In this document: piece by piece, positions 24,726 through 32,298 of the stretch
Position numbering within the stretch: position 1 is the first letter of the stretch
Layout of the letters: the number at the start of each line of letters is the position of its first letter
Assembly: GCA_934692905.1 (NCBI GenBank)
Contig: CAKUUM010000017.1
Location: 1-37,206, forward strand
DNA from: an uncultured Bacteroidales bacterium
Lineage (GTDB): Bacteria > Bacteroidota > Bacteroidia > Bacteroidales > Paludibacteraceae
DNA length: 37,206 nt
Reading direction: 5' to 3'
Position numbers and translations under genes: made by a program
Notes under the pieces: generated by a model
Seen by the model: the letters and a program-made list of their open reading frames with translations, nothing else
Database searches by the model: none
Told to the model about the DNA's origin: nothing

Positions 24726-25767
24726 TAAGCCCCTCCTCTATGATATCTGTGAGCACATCCTTCATCTCCATGCCTGCCACACGTACTTGCTGTGGGATAA
24801 ACGATGTGGGCGTCATACCGGGTGTGGTGTTGATTTCCAGCAGGTTAATCTCCCAATCATCCGCATTGTGCATTGTGCATTGTGCATTGCGCATTGTGAG
24901 GATGTAGTCCACCCGGATGATGCCGTTGCAGCCCAGGATGTCGTAGATACGGAGGGTTTGTGCCTGTACGCGGTCGCGCACCTCATCGGGGATACGCGCA
25001 GGCGTTATCTCGTCCACAGCCCCGTTGTATTTGGCGTCGTAGTCGAAGAACTCGTGCTTGGTCACCACCTCCGTGATGGGGAAAGCCACTGCCTTTTCGT
25101 GGGTCTTGTAGGCTCCGCAGGTTATCTCCACGCCCTTCATATATGCCTCGCATATCACCTCGTTGCCCTCGCGGTAAGCCTTCTCTATGGCAGGTGCCAT
25201 TTCTTCCACATTCTTCACTTTCGTCACCCCGAACGACGACCCGCCTACATTGCTCTTTACGAAGCAGGGCAAACCTATCTTGGCCGCAATCTCCTCTGAA
25301 GGAGGGGTAGGGGAGGTTTTCCTGAGCAATATGCTCGGGGATATGCGTATGCCGAAGTCCTGCAGGTAGTGGTTGCAGGCATATTTGTTGAAAGTCAGGG
25401 CGGCGGCTAACACGTTGCAGCACGAGTAGGGCACGCGCATCATCTCCAGGTAACCCTGCAGCAGTCCGTTCTCGCCCGGTGTGCCATGGATGGTGATATA
25501 CGCGAAGTCAAAGCGTATTTTCTCGCCGTTGCGCACAAACGAGAAGTCGTTCTTGTCCACTGCTGTCCACCCTTCTGTGCATTGCGCGTTTTGCATTTCG
25601 CATTGCGCATTGGTTTGTGCTTCCCACTTGCTCCCCTGAATGGTGACAATGGTGGCGTCATACCGCTCTTTGTCTATCCAACCGTATATCCCTGCGGCAC
25701 TGCGAAGACTCACGTCATGCTCGCTGCTGTCGCCACCGCACACGATGGCTATATGTTTCTTGCTCAT
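24718..25767 (-). CDS. ddl: D-alanine--D-alanine ligase
   Basis: 349 residues, ATP-grasp ligase that makes D-Ala-D-Ala for peptidoglycan. Motifs: IAIVCGGDSSEHDVSLRSA at the N-terminus, HGTPGENGLLQGYLE, GLPCFVKSNVGGSSFGV (ATP-binding), and LLEINTTPGMTPTSFIPQQ (metal and D-Ala site). Three repeat-derived segments lie in it: residues 52-63 (heptamer array), 150-159 (palindromic repeat, KTSPTPPSEE) and 290-302 (heptamer array between the strands VDYIL and INLLEINTTPG). All fall at expected loops and the catalytic motifs are intact, so it is probably functional. It is the first gene of an operon with a promoter 35-65 nt upstream. Confidence 0.95.
   Translation of the reverse strand: MSKKHIAIVCGGDSSEHDVSLRSAAGIYGWIDKERYDATIVTIQGSKWEAQTNAQCEMQNAQCTEGWTAVDKNDFSFVRNGEKIRFDFAYITIHGTPGENGLLQGYLEMMRVPYSCCNVLAAALTFNKYACNHYLQDFGIRISPSILLRKTSPTPPSEEIAAKIGLPCFVKSNVGGSSFGVTKVKNVEEMAPAIEKAYREGNEVICEAYMKGVEITCGAYKTHEKAVAFPITEVVTKHEFFDYDAKYNGAVDEITPARIPDEVRDRVQAQTLRIYDILGCNGIIRVDYILTMRNAQCTMHNADDWEINLLEINTTPGMTPTSFIPQQVRVAGMEMKDVLTDIIEEGLRD
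24864..24898 (+). repeat. CATTGYG heptamer array, 5 units, inside ddl (A4)
   Basis: CATTGTG three times, CATTGCG, CATTGTG; 35 nt, antisense to ddl, encoding about residues 290-302 (MRNAQCTMHNA). Confidence 0.92.
25291..25320 (-). repeat. G/C-rich palindromic repeat inside ddl (H2)
   Basis: In gene sense AAAACCTCCCC, then ACCCCTCC, TTCAGAGGAG. It is in frame as KTSPTPPSEE, residues 150-159. Same family as 697-735 and 34207-34250. Confidence 0.7.
25580..25614 (+). repeat. CATTGYG heptamer array, 5 units, inside ddl (A5)
   Basis: CATTGCG CGTTTTG CATTTCG CATTGCG CATTGGT, 35 nt, the most diverged copy, antisense to ddl, encoding about residues 52-63. Confidence 0.85.
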
Positions 25768-25801
25768 ATCGGTACTTTTTAAGTAGTTCTAAAACAGCCT
25801 G

Positions 25802-25832
25802 CAAATTTAATACATTTATTTGATACCTGCAA
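25802..25832 (-). promoter_or_regulatory. Bacteroidota -33/-7 promoter of ddl operon
   Basis: On the minus strand TTG (25832-25830), 20-nt spacer, TAAATTTG (25809-25802). Predicted 5' UTR of about 28 nt. Confidence 0.78.
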
Positions 25833-25908
25833 GTATAATCAAACAGATATTGCCTGACACAGGCAGGACTGTCCTTCGTGGAAGTCCTTCGCAACCTCTC
25901 ACACGCAC

Positions 25909-25943
25909 ATTGCGCATTACGCATTGTGAATTGCGCATTCTTT
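25909..25943 (+). repeat. CATTGYG heptamer array, 5 units, intergenic (A9)
   Basis: CATTGCG CATTACG CATTGTG AATTGCG CATTCTT, 35 nt. It is the only copy of the family outside an open frame in this window. The 384-nt spacer 25768-26151 also holds an 11-nt array, a 22-nt direct repeat and the htpG terminator; no gene is visible. Confidence 0.88.
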
Positions 25944-25946
25944 CTC

Positions 25947-26010
25947 GTGTATTTGTCGGGCTAAGTGTATGTGATTAGTATGTTATTAGTATGTGGTTAG
26001 TATGTGATTC
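25947..26010 (-). repeat. 11-nt array (ATCACATACTA type, reverse) with conserved end (E2)
   Basis: On the + strand the conserved end CGTGTATTTGTCGGGCTAAG is followed by four 11-mers (GTGTATGTGAT, TAGTATGTTAT, TAGTATGTGGT, TAGTATGTGAT). It is the reverse complement of the element at 16217-16302. Confidence 0.85.
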
Positions 26011-26011
26011 C

Positions 26012-26049
26012 GCCGACCTTGCCGCGAGGATACGCCGACCTTGCCGCGG
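26012..26049 (+). repeat. direct repeat of a 16-mer, period 22
   Basis: CGCCGACCTTGCCGCG occurs at 26012-26027 and 26034-26049. The 22-nt period is twice the 11-nt period of the adjoining array. Confidence 0.75.
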
Positions 26050-26088
26050 GTGGGCAAACGGGGTACGACATAGCCCGAACAGGGCACA

Positions 26089-26126
26089 AAAAAGCCCGTC
26101 CGACCCCCAAAAAGGTCAAACGGGCT
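26089..26126 (-). terminator. Rho-independent terminator of htpG
   Basis: Stem GCCCGT plus GACC pairing with GGTC and ACGGGC, with a 2-nt internal bulge on each side and an A-rich loop. On the minus strand it is followed by six T. It starts 26 nt after the htpG stop. Confidence 0.82.
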
Positions 26127-26151
26127 CGTACATGACGCTTCGCGCGTACTT

Positions 26152-28239
26152 TTAGAGCATCTCCACGCTGCGGTTGACGAACTTGGCAAGTGCCTCGCCC
26201 TTCAACTGACCGCTTGCCAGCATGGCGATGTCGATGAGTTGGTGCACCTTGTCAGAAGCCTTGGCGTACTCGCCATACTGCTCCTTGAGTTGCTGGCGCA
26301 AGGCTGCCAACTCCTTGGTGACATTGGTAACGGCATCCTTCTCCTCCTGCGTGAGGTCCGCCTCTTTCTTGTCCTTTTGGGCAGCGCGGAGGTCGTTCTC
26401 CTTCTGCTGTTTGGCTGTGATTTGCTCAAGCAGCGGAGCGGTCTTCCCGCCGCAAGTGGTGTTGATGTCCTGCAAGAGGGCTGCCACTTTCGGGTTGGCG
26501 GTGTTGATGACCAGATTGTACTGGTCGGGCATCTGCCCGTAGAACGACATGCCTTGCTGGTGCGCAGACATCTCTTTCATCCGGCGCATGAACTCGTTCT
26601 GGGTCAGGAAAACAGGCAGAGCATCTGCCGAGACAGCCTCAAGGCTGACTACATAGTTGGTTTTATCGGTTTTTGGCAACTGAGTTTCAAAGGTGTATCG
26701 CAGCGCATCTTCGTCGGCTGCGGACAGGTTGACAGCGGCTTTGTCCGTCTTGCTGATAAGGTTTTCAATCACATCGGAGTCCACGCGCACAAAGCGGATA
26801 ACGCCTTTCTTGCTCTCGTCTGTGCCGTCGCCGTAACTCTTCTGTTCGAACTGGCTCATGGCGTGTACGTCCAACTCGCCGTCCATCAGCAGCACGTCAT
26901 ACCCTTTCTCTTTCGCGCGCTCGATGTAGGCGTACGAAGCATCGGCGTCTTGGGCATAGAGGAGAATGAGGTCGCCGTTCTTATCCGTCTGATTGTCTTT
27001 GACTTTCGCCTTGTATTCGTCCAGCGTGAAGTACTTGCCCCCGATGTTCTTCATCAGCGCGAAGCCCACAGCGCGGTCATAGAACTTGTCATCGGAGAGC
27101 ATACCGTATTGGATAAAGAGTTTGATGTCGTCCCATTTCTTCTCGAAGTCCTCGCGGTTGTTCTTGAATATCTCTGCCAACTTGTCAGCCACCTTCTTGG
27201 TGATGTGGTTGGAAATCTTCTTCACGTTGTTGTCACTCTGCAGGTAACTACGGCTGACGTTCAACGGAATATCCGGACTGTCTATCACACCATGCAGCAA
27301 CGTCAGATACTGAGGCACAATGTTCTCCACCTCATCGGTTACGAACACTTGGTTGCAATACAGTTGTATCTTGTTGCGGTGGATGTCAAGGTTGTTCTTA
27401 ATCTTCGGGAAGTACAGAATACCCGTCAAGTGGAACGGATAGTCCACGTTCAGGTGGATATGAAACAGCGGTTCGTCCATCTGGTCGGGGTATAACTCGT
27501 GGTAGAACTTGTCATAGTCCTCGTCCGTGAGTTCCGAAGGCTTGCGCGTCCAAGCGGGGTTCACATCGTTGATGATATTATCCTCATCGGTCTCCACTTG
27601 CTTGCCGTCTTTCCACTCTTTCTTCTTGCCGAATGCAATCTCCACAGGCAGGAACTTGCAGTATTTCTTCAGTAAGCCCTCAATGGTAGCGTCCTCAAGA
27701 TATTGCTTGAACTCGTCATTGATATGCAGCACTATATCTGTACCGCGGTCGGCTTTGATGGTCTCCTCCATCGTGTATTCGGGGGTGCCGTCGCAACTCC
27801 AGTGAACAGCCTTGGTATCCTCCTTGTACGATTGCGAGAATATCTCCACCTTGTCGGCTACCATGAATGCGCTGTAAAAGCCCAGTCCGAAGTGTCCGAT
27901 GATGGCTTCTGCCTTGTCTTTGTACTTGTTCACAAACTCCTCTGCGCCCGAGAACGCGATTTGATTGATGTACTTGTCCACCTCTTCGGCGGTCATACCG
28001 ATACCATGGTCGCGCACGGTGAGGGTGTGCTTGTCTTTATCTATAAGTACGCGCACGCACGTATCGCCGAGGTCCCCCTTGGCTTCGCCCACGCTCGCGA
28101 GGGTCTTCAACTTCTGCGTAGCGTCCACGGCGTTGCTAATCAACTCACGGAGGAATATCTCGTGGTCCGAATACAGGAACTTTTTGATGACGGGGAAGAT
28201 GTTGTCCGACGTAACCCCGATATTACCTTTGTTGTTCAT
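26152..28239 (-). CDS. htpG: HtpG (Hsp90 chaperone)
   Basis: 695 residues. The N-terminal GHKL ATPase domain shows ELISNAVDATQKL, the DHGIGMT motif and IGHFGLGFYSAFMV (lid/G2). The middle domain has YFPKIKNNLDIHRNKIQLYCNQVFVTD and SRSYLQSD; a C-terminal dimerisation domain follows. It refolds and remodels client proteins in the cytoplasm. No consensus promoter was found in the 212 nt upstream, which might fit heat-shock control by an alternative signal. A strong terminator follows. No repeat insert is present in this large gene. Confidence 0.97.
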   Translation of the reverse strand: MNNKGNIGVTSDNIFPVIKKFLYSDHEIFLRELISNAVDATQKLKTLASVGEAKGDLGDTCVRVLIDKDKHTLTVRDHGIGMTAEEVDKYINQIAFSGAEEFVNKYKDKAEAIIGHFGLGFYSAFMVADKVEIFSQSYKEDTKAVHWSCDGTPEYTMEETIKADRGTDIVLHINDEFKQYLEDATIEGLLKKYCKFLPVEIAFGKKKEWKDGKQVETDEDNIINDVNPAWTRKPSELTDEDYDKFYHELYPDQMDEPLFHIHLNVDYPFHLTGILYFPKIKNNLDIHRNKIQLYCNQVFVTDEVENIVPQYLTLLHGVIDSPDIPLNVSRSYLQSDNNVKKISNHITKKVADKLAEIFKNNREDFEKKWDDIKLFIQYGMLSDDKFYDRAVGFALMKNIGGKYFTLDEYKAKVKDNQTDKNGDLILLYAQDADASYAYIERAKEKGYDVLLMDGELDVHAMSQFEQKSYGDGTDESKKGVIRFVRVDSDVIENLISKTDKAAVNLSAADEDALRYTFETQLPKTDKTNYVVSLEAVSADALPVFLTQNEFMRRMKEMSAHQQGMSFYGQMPDQYNLVINTANPKVAALLQDINTTCGGKTAPLLEQITAKQQKENDLRAAQKDKKEADLTQEEKDAVTNVTKELAALRQQLKEQYGEYAKASDKVHQLIDIAMLASGQLKGEALAKFVNRSVEML

Positions 28240-28280
28240 ATTGCTATTTGTTTTAGTCAGTTATACATCACGCATTGGGG

Positions 28281-28300
28281 GACGACGCGGCTCGTGTCGT
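28281..28300. repeat. GACGACGCG palindrome (J1)
   Basis: GACGACGCG-GCTC-GTGTCGT, an imperfect inverted repeat between htpG and the RNase R gene. A closer-to-perfect copy is at 33349-33369. Confidence 0.55.
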
Positions 28301-28363
28301 TATTGCACCCCGACATCGTGTGCATTTCTCATTGTACAAATTCTTTGCCAAACGAACAATCGT

Positions 28364-28378
28364 CTGCCAATCTGGCAG
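28364..28378. repeat. 6-bp hairpin upstream of htpG
   Basis: CTGCCA-ATC-TGGCAG. It lacks a T-run on the minus strand and is not a clear terminator for the RNase R gene; its role is unknown. Confidence 0.35.
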
Positions 28379-28451
28379 AAAAGCACATCTCCAAAATCAC
28401 CATAATTGTATTGGGAACATACTACGAATTAATGGTTAATTACACGGGAAA

Positions 28452-30149
28452 TTACATGTTCCTTTTCGTGGAATTGCCGTGGGTGTTGTCGGTGTCATTC
28501 GCCGTGTCCGTCAGCACGAAGTTGATTTGGTGTTTCTCCACGTCCACTTTCGTCACCCGTACCCGCACACGGTCGGACAGGGTGTAGGTGTTGCCGCTGC
28601 GGGCGGCGACGAGGCAGTAGTTCTCTTCGTCGTACTGCACATAGTCGTGGGGCTCGATGGTACGTATCGGCACAAGCCCTTCGCTCAGCGTATCAGTGAG
28701 TTGCACGAACAGTCCGAACTCCGTCACGCCGCTGATGATGCCGTCAAACTCCTCCCCGATATGGCTCTCCATCCACTCCGCCTGTTTCTCCCTGATGCTG
28801 TCGCGCTCTGCCATCTGTGCCGACTGTTCGCACGCGGAGCAGTGCATACATGCCTCTTCCAATTCCTCTTTGTCGGTGCGGCACTCGTCCTTGCTGTGCA
28901 TGAGATAGTGCGCCAACAGACGGTGCACCATCATATCCGGGTACCGCCGAATCGGCGAGGTGAAATGCGTGTAGTACGGAAACGCCAAACCGTAGTGCCC
29001 GATGTTGTCGGTTGAGTACACCGCCTTTGCCATCGAGCGGATGGCAAGGGTCTCGACCACATTCTGACAGTCGTGCCCCTTGCAGGAGTCGAAGAGGTGA
29101 TTGATACTCTTGTTCGTCGCGCTGCGCTTGGCATTCAAACGCAAGTGCATCCCGAAACGTGTGATAAAACGGGAGAGACGCCCCAGTTTCTCGGGGTCGG
29201 GCACATCATGCACGCGATAGACAAACGGCTTGGGCTTTGCGCATTGCGAATTACGCATTGTGCATTGTGCATTGTTTTTGCGCCCCATCTCGGTGGCAAC
29301 GGTGCGGTTGGCAAGCAGCATGAACTCCTCTATCAGCCTGTTGCTGTCCATGGCGTTGCGGAAATACACGCCCGTCGGGTGCCCCGCGTCGTCCAAACGG
29401 AAATACACCTCGGGGCTCTCGAAGTTAATCGCCCCGTGGCGGAAGCGCTCCGCACGAAGTGTCTTGGCAAGGCTGTTGAGCGTCTGCAGTGCCTCCGCCA
29501 AGGCAGGTGTGTCCCCTATATGGGTGGGCTTGCCGTCCAGTATATCCTGCGCGTTTTGGTAGGTCAGGCGGTAGTTGCTGCGGATGACGGTGCGGCATAT
29601 CTTCTGCTTCACCACTTTGGCGTCCCTGTCTATCTCCATGACCACGGACATGCACAACTTGTCCTCGTCGGGGCGGAGGGAGCAGAGTTCGTTGCTCAGC
29701 CTTTCCGGAAGCATCGGTATCACCTTGCCCACCAAGTAGATACTCGTTCCGCGCCTGTATGCCTCTTCGTCCAATGCCGTGTCCTGCTTCACGTAGTGGG
29801 TCACGTCGGCTATATGCACACCTATGCGGTAGGTGCCACCCTCCAATGCCTCAAACGACAACGCGTCGTCGAAGTCCTTCGCATCGTCGGGGTCGATGGT
29901 AAAGGTCAGTGCCTCACGCATATCGCGCCGACGGAGCACCTCTTCCCCCGTAACGGGCGCAGCGGGTATGGCTTTCACATCCGCCAACACCGCGTCCGAA
30001 AAGCCCGTAGGCAATGTATATTCGTCCTTCTGCTCCTCTTTGGGGGCATTACGCATTACGCTTTGCGCATTGCGCATTGTATTCTTCTCTTTGCGCGCAC
30101 GCGCTTTCTCACGCCTCTCTCGCTTTGCTATCAAATCTTTCGTCTTCAT
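28452..30149 (-). CDS. rnr: RNase R/RNase II family exoribonuclease lacking the N-terminal cold-shock domains
   Basis: 565 residues, about 150-200 shorter than usual RNase R. The RNB catalytic domain is complete at its start: FTIDPDDAKDFDDALS (Asp86-Asp95 region), with HIADVTHYVKQDTALD and GLAFPYYTHFTSPIRRYPDMMVHRLLAHY. A C-terminal S1 domain is seen (FDGIISGVTEFGLFVQL). The two N-terminal CSD-type RNA-binding domains are absent; instead a basic tail MKTKDLIAKRERREKARARKEK runs straight into a heptamer-array insert (residues 23-35). A second insert is at 292-303. It should degrade RNA 3' to 5', probably with altered substrate handling. A promoter is found at 30356-30386. Confidence 0.9.
   Translation of the reverse strand: MKTKDLIAKRERREKARARKEKNTMRNAQSVMRNAPKEEQKDEYTLPTGFSDAVLADVKAIPAAPVTGEEVLRRRDMREALTFTIDPDDAKDFDDALSFEALEGGTYRIGVHIADVTHYVKQDTALDEEAYRRGTSIYLVGKVIPMLPERLSNELCSLRPDEDKLCMSVVMEIDRDAKVVKQKICRTVIRSNYRLTYQNAQDILDGKPTHIGDTPALAEALQTLNSLAKTLRAERFRHGAINFESPEVYFRLDDAGHPTGVYFRNAMDSNRLIEEFMLLANRTVATEMGRKNNAQCTMRNSQCAKPKPFVYRVHDVPDPEKLGRLSRFITRFGMHLRLNAKRSATNKSINHLFDSCKGHDCQNVVETLAIRSMAKAVYSTDNIGHYGLAFPYYTHFTSPIRRYPDMMVHRLLAHYLMHSKDECRTDKEELEEACMHCSACEQSAQMAERDSIREKQAEWMESHIGEEFDGIISGVTEFGLFVQLTDTLSEGLVPIRTIEPHDYVQYDEENYCLVAARSGNTYTLSDRVRVRVTKVDVEKHQINFVLTDTANDTDNTHGNSTKRNM
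29242..29276 (+). repeat. CATTGYG heptamer array, 5 units, inside RNase R (A6)
   Basis: CATTGCG AATTACG CATTGTG CATTGTG CATTGTT, 35 nt, antisense, encoding about residues 292-303 (NNAQCTMRNSQC) in the RNB domain, just before KPKPFVYRVHD. Confidence 0.9.
30047..30081 (+). repeat. CATTGYG heptamer array, 5 units, at RNase R N-terminus (A7)
   Basis: CATTACG twice, CTTTGCG, CATTGCG, CATTGTA; 35 nt, antisense, encoding about residues 23-35 (TMRNAQSVMRNA). It sits where the cold-shock domains would be expected. Confidence 0.88.
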
Positions 30150-30153
30150 TCTC

Positions 30154-30195
30154 TAATCTCTAATCTCTAACATCCAACATCTACTCACTAATCCC
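30154..30195 (+). repeat. TAATCTC heptamer array upstream of RNase R (C2)
   Basis: TAATCTC twice, TAACATC, CAACATC, TACTCAC, TAATCCC; 5 to 6 units. The array starts 4 nt upstream of the start codon. Confidence 0.8.
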
Positions 30196-30355
30196 CTACA
30201 AAAACCGTGCAAACACAATGCCGACATTCTTGTATATCTGTAACGTGCGATCCGCCACACTACACGCTACGAGTGGTCGGCTGTTATGCCAACCTTACAA
30301 CTCAACCCCATTGCCAACATCCACTACTCAACTGATAAACTCATGAAACCAAGTA

Positions 30356-30386
30356 CAAAGATAATACAAAATCGTCCAAAATCCAA
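30356..30386 (-). promoter_or_regulatory. Bacteroidota -33/-7 promoter of the RNase R gene
   Basis: On the minus strand TTG (30386-30384), 20-nt spacer, TATCTTTG (30363-30356). It implies a 5' UTR of about 200 nt, which includes the heptamer array. Confidence 0.68.
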
Positions 30387-30611
30387 ATTTATTTTCGTTT
30401 TTTCGCCAAAATGGTGCATTTTGCATTTTGGGCTTGTAACCATCTGACACTCAATGCTAAAAAATCTTCATTTTTTTCAGTGGTTTCTATGCATTTTTCC
30501 AAAAATGGTGGTTTTAACAAAACTTGTATTTCAATTTCTGATTTTGTACGTCCGCAATGACCACAAAAAACTCAATAATCCCCAAAGAATAACCAAAACA
30601 TAGACAACAGC

Positions 30612-30642
30612 AAAATCTGTTGTGCGCAACATGCGCACAAGG
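30612..30642 (+). repeat. inverted-repeat element, copy 1 (M1)
   Basis: TTGTGCGC-AACAT-GCGCACAA, perfect 8-bp arms (30620-30640), within a longer shared segment that starts AAAATCTG. Partner at 33711-33741. Confidence 0.75.
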
Positions 30643-30730
30643 GACATTATTCTCCGCTAATTACCGCCAATAGACCGTTAATACATTATCGAGTGTAAGA
30701 CTCCATTAAATGACATTGAGAAACATGTAA

Positions 30731-30756
30731 TTATCCACGAATTGACCATTAATTCA
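30731..30756 (+). repeat. CCACGAATTGACCATTAATT-type repeat (O1)
   Basis: Shared with 37062-37086 (nearly identical) and 33637-33663 (diverged). Followed directly by the ATTTACG array. Confidence 0.65.
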
Positions 30757-30791
30757 TTTACGATTGACGAAATTACGATGTGCGATTTATT
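30756..30791 (+). repeat. ATTTACG array, 36 nt (N2)
   Basis: ATTTACG ATTGACG AAATTACG ATGTGCG ATTTATT, the same 7-7-8-7-7 spacing as the copies at 23686 and 33562. Confidence 0.8.
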
Positions 30792-30850
30792 GAGGCATTT
30801 TTTGTCATTTAAATACCCATGCTACAGAATCCGCATTAAAATCCTATGGG

Positions 30851-30886
30851 ACAAAAAGAGAGACGCGGTGAAACCACGTCTCTACA
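30851..30886 (-). terminator. Terminator-like hairpin after the LRR gene
   Basis: AGAGACG, a loop of about 11 nt, CGTCTCT. On the minus strand the stem is followed by TTTTTG. It is 32 nt beyond the LRR gene's stop. This AGAGACG/CGTCTCT palindrome is also known to me as a dispersed repeat in bacteria. Confidence 0.7.
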
Positions 30887-30917
30887 AATAAATAGTGCTT
30901 CGGTATTTGATAGTCTC

Positions 30918-32290
30918 CTATTCGACCTCCTCCCCCGTTACGGTGTAGGTCTTGCCGTCGCGATGAATAAGGACATGACCATTGCGGACAAACTTGCGTG
31001 TGCCGGTAGTGTCATCATCGGTCGAAGTGGCAGTGGCATTAGTGGTAACAGAAACAGAAAATGTTGCCGACAAGGTCATATTCTCCGTAACGAGGATGGT
31101 GCGCGGGTTGTCGGTGTTGCCGTCACTCCACTTTGTGAACTTGTAGCCTGCATCGGGAACTGCGGTCAGCGTCATCTGTATGGCACCGTTCTGCTCGGCG
31201 TCCACTACTACAGACACGGTATATTCCGATGCGGGTATCTTCTCGAACTCTGCCGTGAGGATGGTGTCGCCCACAACGACAAGCGTGCGCGGATTAGTGG
31301 TGATGCCGTCGCTCCATTGACGGAAACGGTAGCCCAAGTTCGGATTGGCACATATGTTCACTTGCTCGTTAGCTTGGTAGGACCCTGCACCCGTGACAGC
31401 TCCCATCACGTTGTCGCAATGCAGAGTAACCACACACGGCATAGCGGTAATCACATCAAACAAGCCCCACACAGGGTGAATTTTGTATTTCTTCACACTC
31501 TCTGCAGGCACGTGCAACTCTGCCAATTTGCTGACACCTACAAATGTACCATCATAACTGGAACTTGCACTTTCTGCCACTACCTTAGGTGCCTTTGTTG
31601 CCTTCACCGTTATCTCATAGATACTTCTACAACCACAGAAAGCCCGATCACCGAGATCCTGTACATTCTCGCCCAATACCACCGTTTCTAAATTAGAGCA
31701 ACTAAGGAAAGCACCTTCTCCTATAGTGGTTACGCTATAGGGGATAGTGATAGAAGTAAGACTTTCGCAAAACCCGAAAACAAAATTTCCAATATTCGTT
31801 ACACTATTAGGAATTGTAATAGAAGTAAGACTCGTACAATCATAGAAAGCATAAATTCCAATACTCGTTACACTATTAGGAATAGTAACGGAAGTAAGAC
31901 CCGTGCAATCGGAAAAAGCCCTCACTCCAATACTCGTTACACTATCGGGAATGGTAATAGAGGTAAGACTAGTACAACGATAGAAAGCATAATCTCCAAA
32001 ATATTCGTTACACTATTAGGAATAGTAACAGATGTAAGACCTGTGCATTCAGAAAATGCCCTCTTTCCTATACTCGTTACACTATAAGTCATGCCATAGT
32101 AGGTAACAGAATCAGGAATAGTAACAGATGTTAGCCAACTATAATCATTATTATTTGAGTATGCTACTTCCACAGTCTTTTCACTGCTACTTGTGATATT
32201 GTAGCAGAGGTTGCCATATTTGAAATTATATGCCCAAAGGGATGTGGTAGCAAATAGTGCCACAAATAATGATATTAATTTTGTTTTCAT
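30918..32290 (-). pseudogene. Secreted LRR_5 (BspA-like) / InlB-type repeat protein, broken by a 2-nt frameshift
   Basis: The start is MKTKLISLFVALFATTSLWA, a signal peptide. The first frame carries one LRR_5 unit, then runs out of frame at an A-run (31998-32001). The frame resumes with MRAFSDCTGLTSVTIPNSVTSIG and four more LRR_5 units. Comparing with the neighbouring near-identical repeats, CCAAAATATTCG here should be CCAATATTCG, so two extra A explain the break. After the LRRs come two InlB B-repeat-like segments (FRQWSDGITTNPRTL and FTKWSDGNTDNPRTI) and the tail FVRNGHVLIHRDGKTYTVTG shared with two other secreted proteins. It would be a surface adhesin-like protein. The shift may be real, phase-variable or a sequencing error. 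Confidence 0.8.
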
Positions 32291-32298
32291 GATTGTAT

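Larger units (their letters stand above)
30387..30850. other. AT-rich non-coding spacer with dispersed short repeats
   Basis: No gene is supported here. It contains an inverted repeat (30612-30642), a repeat of the CACGAATTGACCATTAAT type (30731-30756) and a 36-nt ATTTACG array (30756-30791). All three have partners in the spacer at 33454-34160. Confidence 0.7.

Noticed and set aside
26239..27495. 418-codon + strand open frame
   Set aside because: It is antisense to htpG, which is complete and unmistakable.
30414..30430. GCATTTT twice as a tenth CATTGYG array
   Set aside because: Only two units and no conserved positions beyond a short T-rich word; likely chance.
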